Part shown: in pieces, positions 14,516-15,265 of the stretch
How the letters are laid out: the number at the start of each line of letters is the position of its first letter
Position numbering within the stretch: position 1 is the first letter of the stretch
From: an uncultured Parasutterella sp.
Lineage (GTDB): Bacteria > Pseudomonadota > Gammaproteobacteria > Burkholderiales > Burkholderiaceae_F
Assembly (NCBI GenBank): GCA_900766055.1
Contig: CAAFTZ010000018.1
Coordinates: 1-15,265 of the forward strand
Direction: 5' to 3'
Length of the DNA stretch: 15,265 nt
Program-made: the position numbers and the translations under genes
The notes under the pieces: generated by a model
Told to the model about the DNA's origin: nothing
The model's database searches: none
What the model saw: only the letters and a program-made list of their open reading frames with translations

Positions 14516-15265
14516 TCACTCCGGCACCATCTCCTCCAAACTTGTTAGTTTTTCTACTTCGACTTTGTATCCCAGCTTGGAATTAACTAACTCCCTCACG
14601 AATGTTGATGGATTAGATAGAGGAGCAATTAGCGTTGCAGATTCCCGGGCCCTCGTAAGAGCCACATAGAGCAGACGCCGTTCCTCAGCAAAGGGGAATG
14701 ATTCTTTGCAAGGCATAGCAAGGTCAAGGATTGGATTATCTTGAATTTCACAGGGAAAGCCTTTGTTTCCCTTTTCTATTCTTGGGACGATTGCGTGGTC
14801 ATATTCCATCCCTTTTGCACTATGGATGGTTGAATAAGAAATTTCCAAATGTGGGTAGAGGCTGGCGACAATGCATCCTAATCCGCTCTCACCTGATGAT
14901 AACTTACTGCAATCTTTTCGGTATCTCCCAAGAATCGCAACCGATCTTTTCTTCTGAGTTAGAGGTGCCAAAGAGTCCAATTTTGCGAGCTCATTTTTAA
15001 CGGCCCTTAAGATATCTTCGCTGTTGTCAATTTGCAGCACTTTTACCTTTTTTCCTTTTGAAGAAAAAGCGGGTTTAACTTCTTTGTCAATTTGGTCAGA
15101 ATTCTGTTTAACAAATTTGCTGGAAACATCACAAATGCTAGAGCAGCATCTGAATGTTCTGGTCAGAAGCAATTGTTCATGTTCACCGAAATACTTAGAG
15201 AACTCTCTCATAATTGAAATGTCGGAACCCGCGAAGCGATTAATAGATTGCCAGTCATCCCCAAC
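14516..15265 (-). CDS. UvrD/helicase IV-like SF1 DNA helicase, C-terminal part (5' partial)
   Basis: C-terminal 249 codons of a superfamily 1A DNA helicase (3'-5' type by family), cut by the window end. The frame is open to the last base: the first codons in the window read VGDDWQSINRFAGSDI, which is motif III with the Gln that contacts nucleotide or DNA, so the ATG at 15211 is internal and not the start. Then come a motif IV segment LLLTRTFRCCSSI, motif V TIHSAKGMEYDHAIVP and motif VI RRLLYVALTRARE with its arginine finger. The DDWQSI-RF-G wording and the short tail (NPSTFVREL) are closest to helicase IV (HelD-like), but Walker A and any N-terminal extra domain are outside the window, so a defence-type UvrD-like helicase cannot be excluded. 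Base and codon use are more A/T-rich than in the neighbouring genes, suggesting acquisition by transfer. Confidence 0.88.
   Translation of the reverse strand, partial: VGDDWQSINRFAGSDISIMREFSKYFGEHEQLLLTRTFRCCSSICDVSSKFVKQNSDQIDKEVKPAFSSKGKKVKVLQIDNSEDILRAVKNELAKLDSLAPLTQKKRSVAILGRYRKDCSKLSSGESGLGCIVASLYPHLEISYSTIHSAKGMEYDHAIVPRIEKGNKGFPCEIQDNPILDLAMPCKESFPFAEERRLLYVALTRARESATLIAPLSNPSTFVRELVNSKLGYKVEVEKLTSLEEMVPE

Noticed and set aside
1..15265. CRISPR array, transposon ends or toxin-antitoxin pair
   Set aside because: No regularly spaced direct repeats, no terminal inverted repeats with target duplication and no pair of small overlapping genes were found by eye on either strand.

Overview
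The window looks like chromosomal DNA from a Gram-negative bacterium, most likely a betaproteobacterium of the Burkholderiales; a gut-type Sutterellaceae such as Sutterella or Parasutterella is my guess. The grounds are moderate GC genes, a lipoprotein with a Lol-type outer-membrane signal, a signal-peptide esterase, the rarA/serS neighbourhood (these two are adjacent in many Burkholderiales, from memory) and a TACAAT -10 box before serS. The genus is an inference from style and gene content; no 16S or marker gene is present.

Layout. (1) 1-3774, plus strand: a tight four-gene operon of a cytoplasmic-looking alpha/beta hydrolase (cut at its 5' end), two aldo/keto reductases of different families, and a secreted alpha/beta hydrolase, closed by a hairpin terminator. 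(2) 3848-6355: a UvrA-family ATPase too short for a repair UvrA, apparently lacking the UvrB-binding domain (class II type). (3) 6450-7904: the AAA+ replication-fork factor rarA, convergent with cysK (7947-8873, minus), with a shared perfect hairpin between them. (4) 8874-9561: an A/T-rich stretch of almost 700 bases between cysK and serS, with likely promoters at both edges, a perfect 9-bp inverted repeat and a weak 50-residue minus-strand reading frame. (5) 9562-10863 serS and 10920-11927 an AnsB-like L-asparaginase without signal peptide, each followed by a strong terminator. (6) On the minus strand, ilvD (13771-12113) and an NlpC/P60 lipoprotein (14312-13824). (7) 14516-15265, minus: the C-terminal part of a UvrD/helicase-IV-like SF1 helicase running off the window, in visibly more A/T-rich DNA.

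Most of the window is housekeeping: translation (serS), cysteine and branched-chain amino acid synthesis (cysK, ilvD), asparagine use, fork maintenance (rarA) and cell wall turnover (NlpC/P60). The accessory parts are the hydrolase/reductase operon, probably for ester and carbonyl compounds met in the gut or periplasm; the UvrA-like ATPase; the unexplained cysK-serS gap; and the helicase fragment at the right edge. I found no CRISPR array, tRNA, rRNA, complete insertion sequence or clear multi-gene defence system, and nothing I can defend as a wholly new system. The best leads are the cysK-serS gap, the operon and the right-edge helicase.
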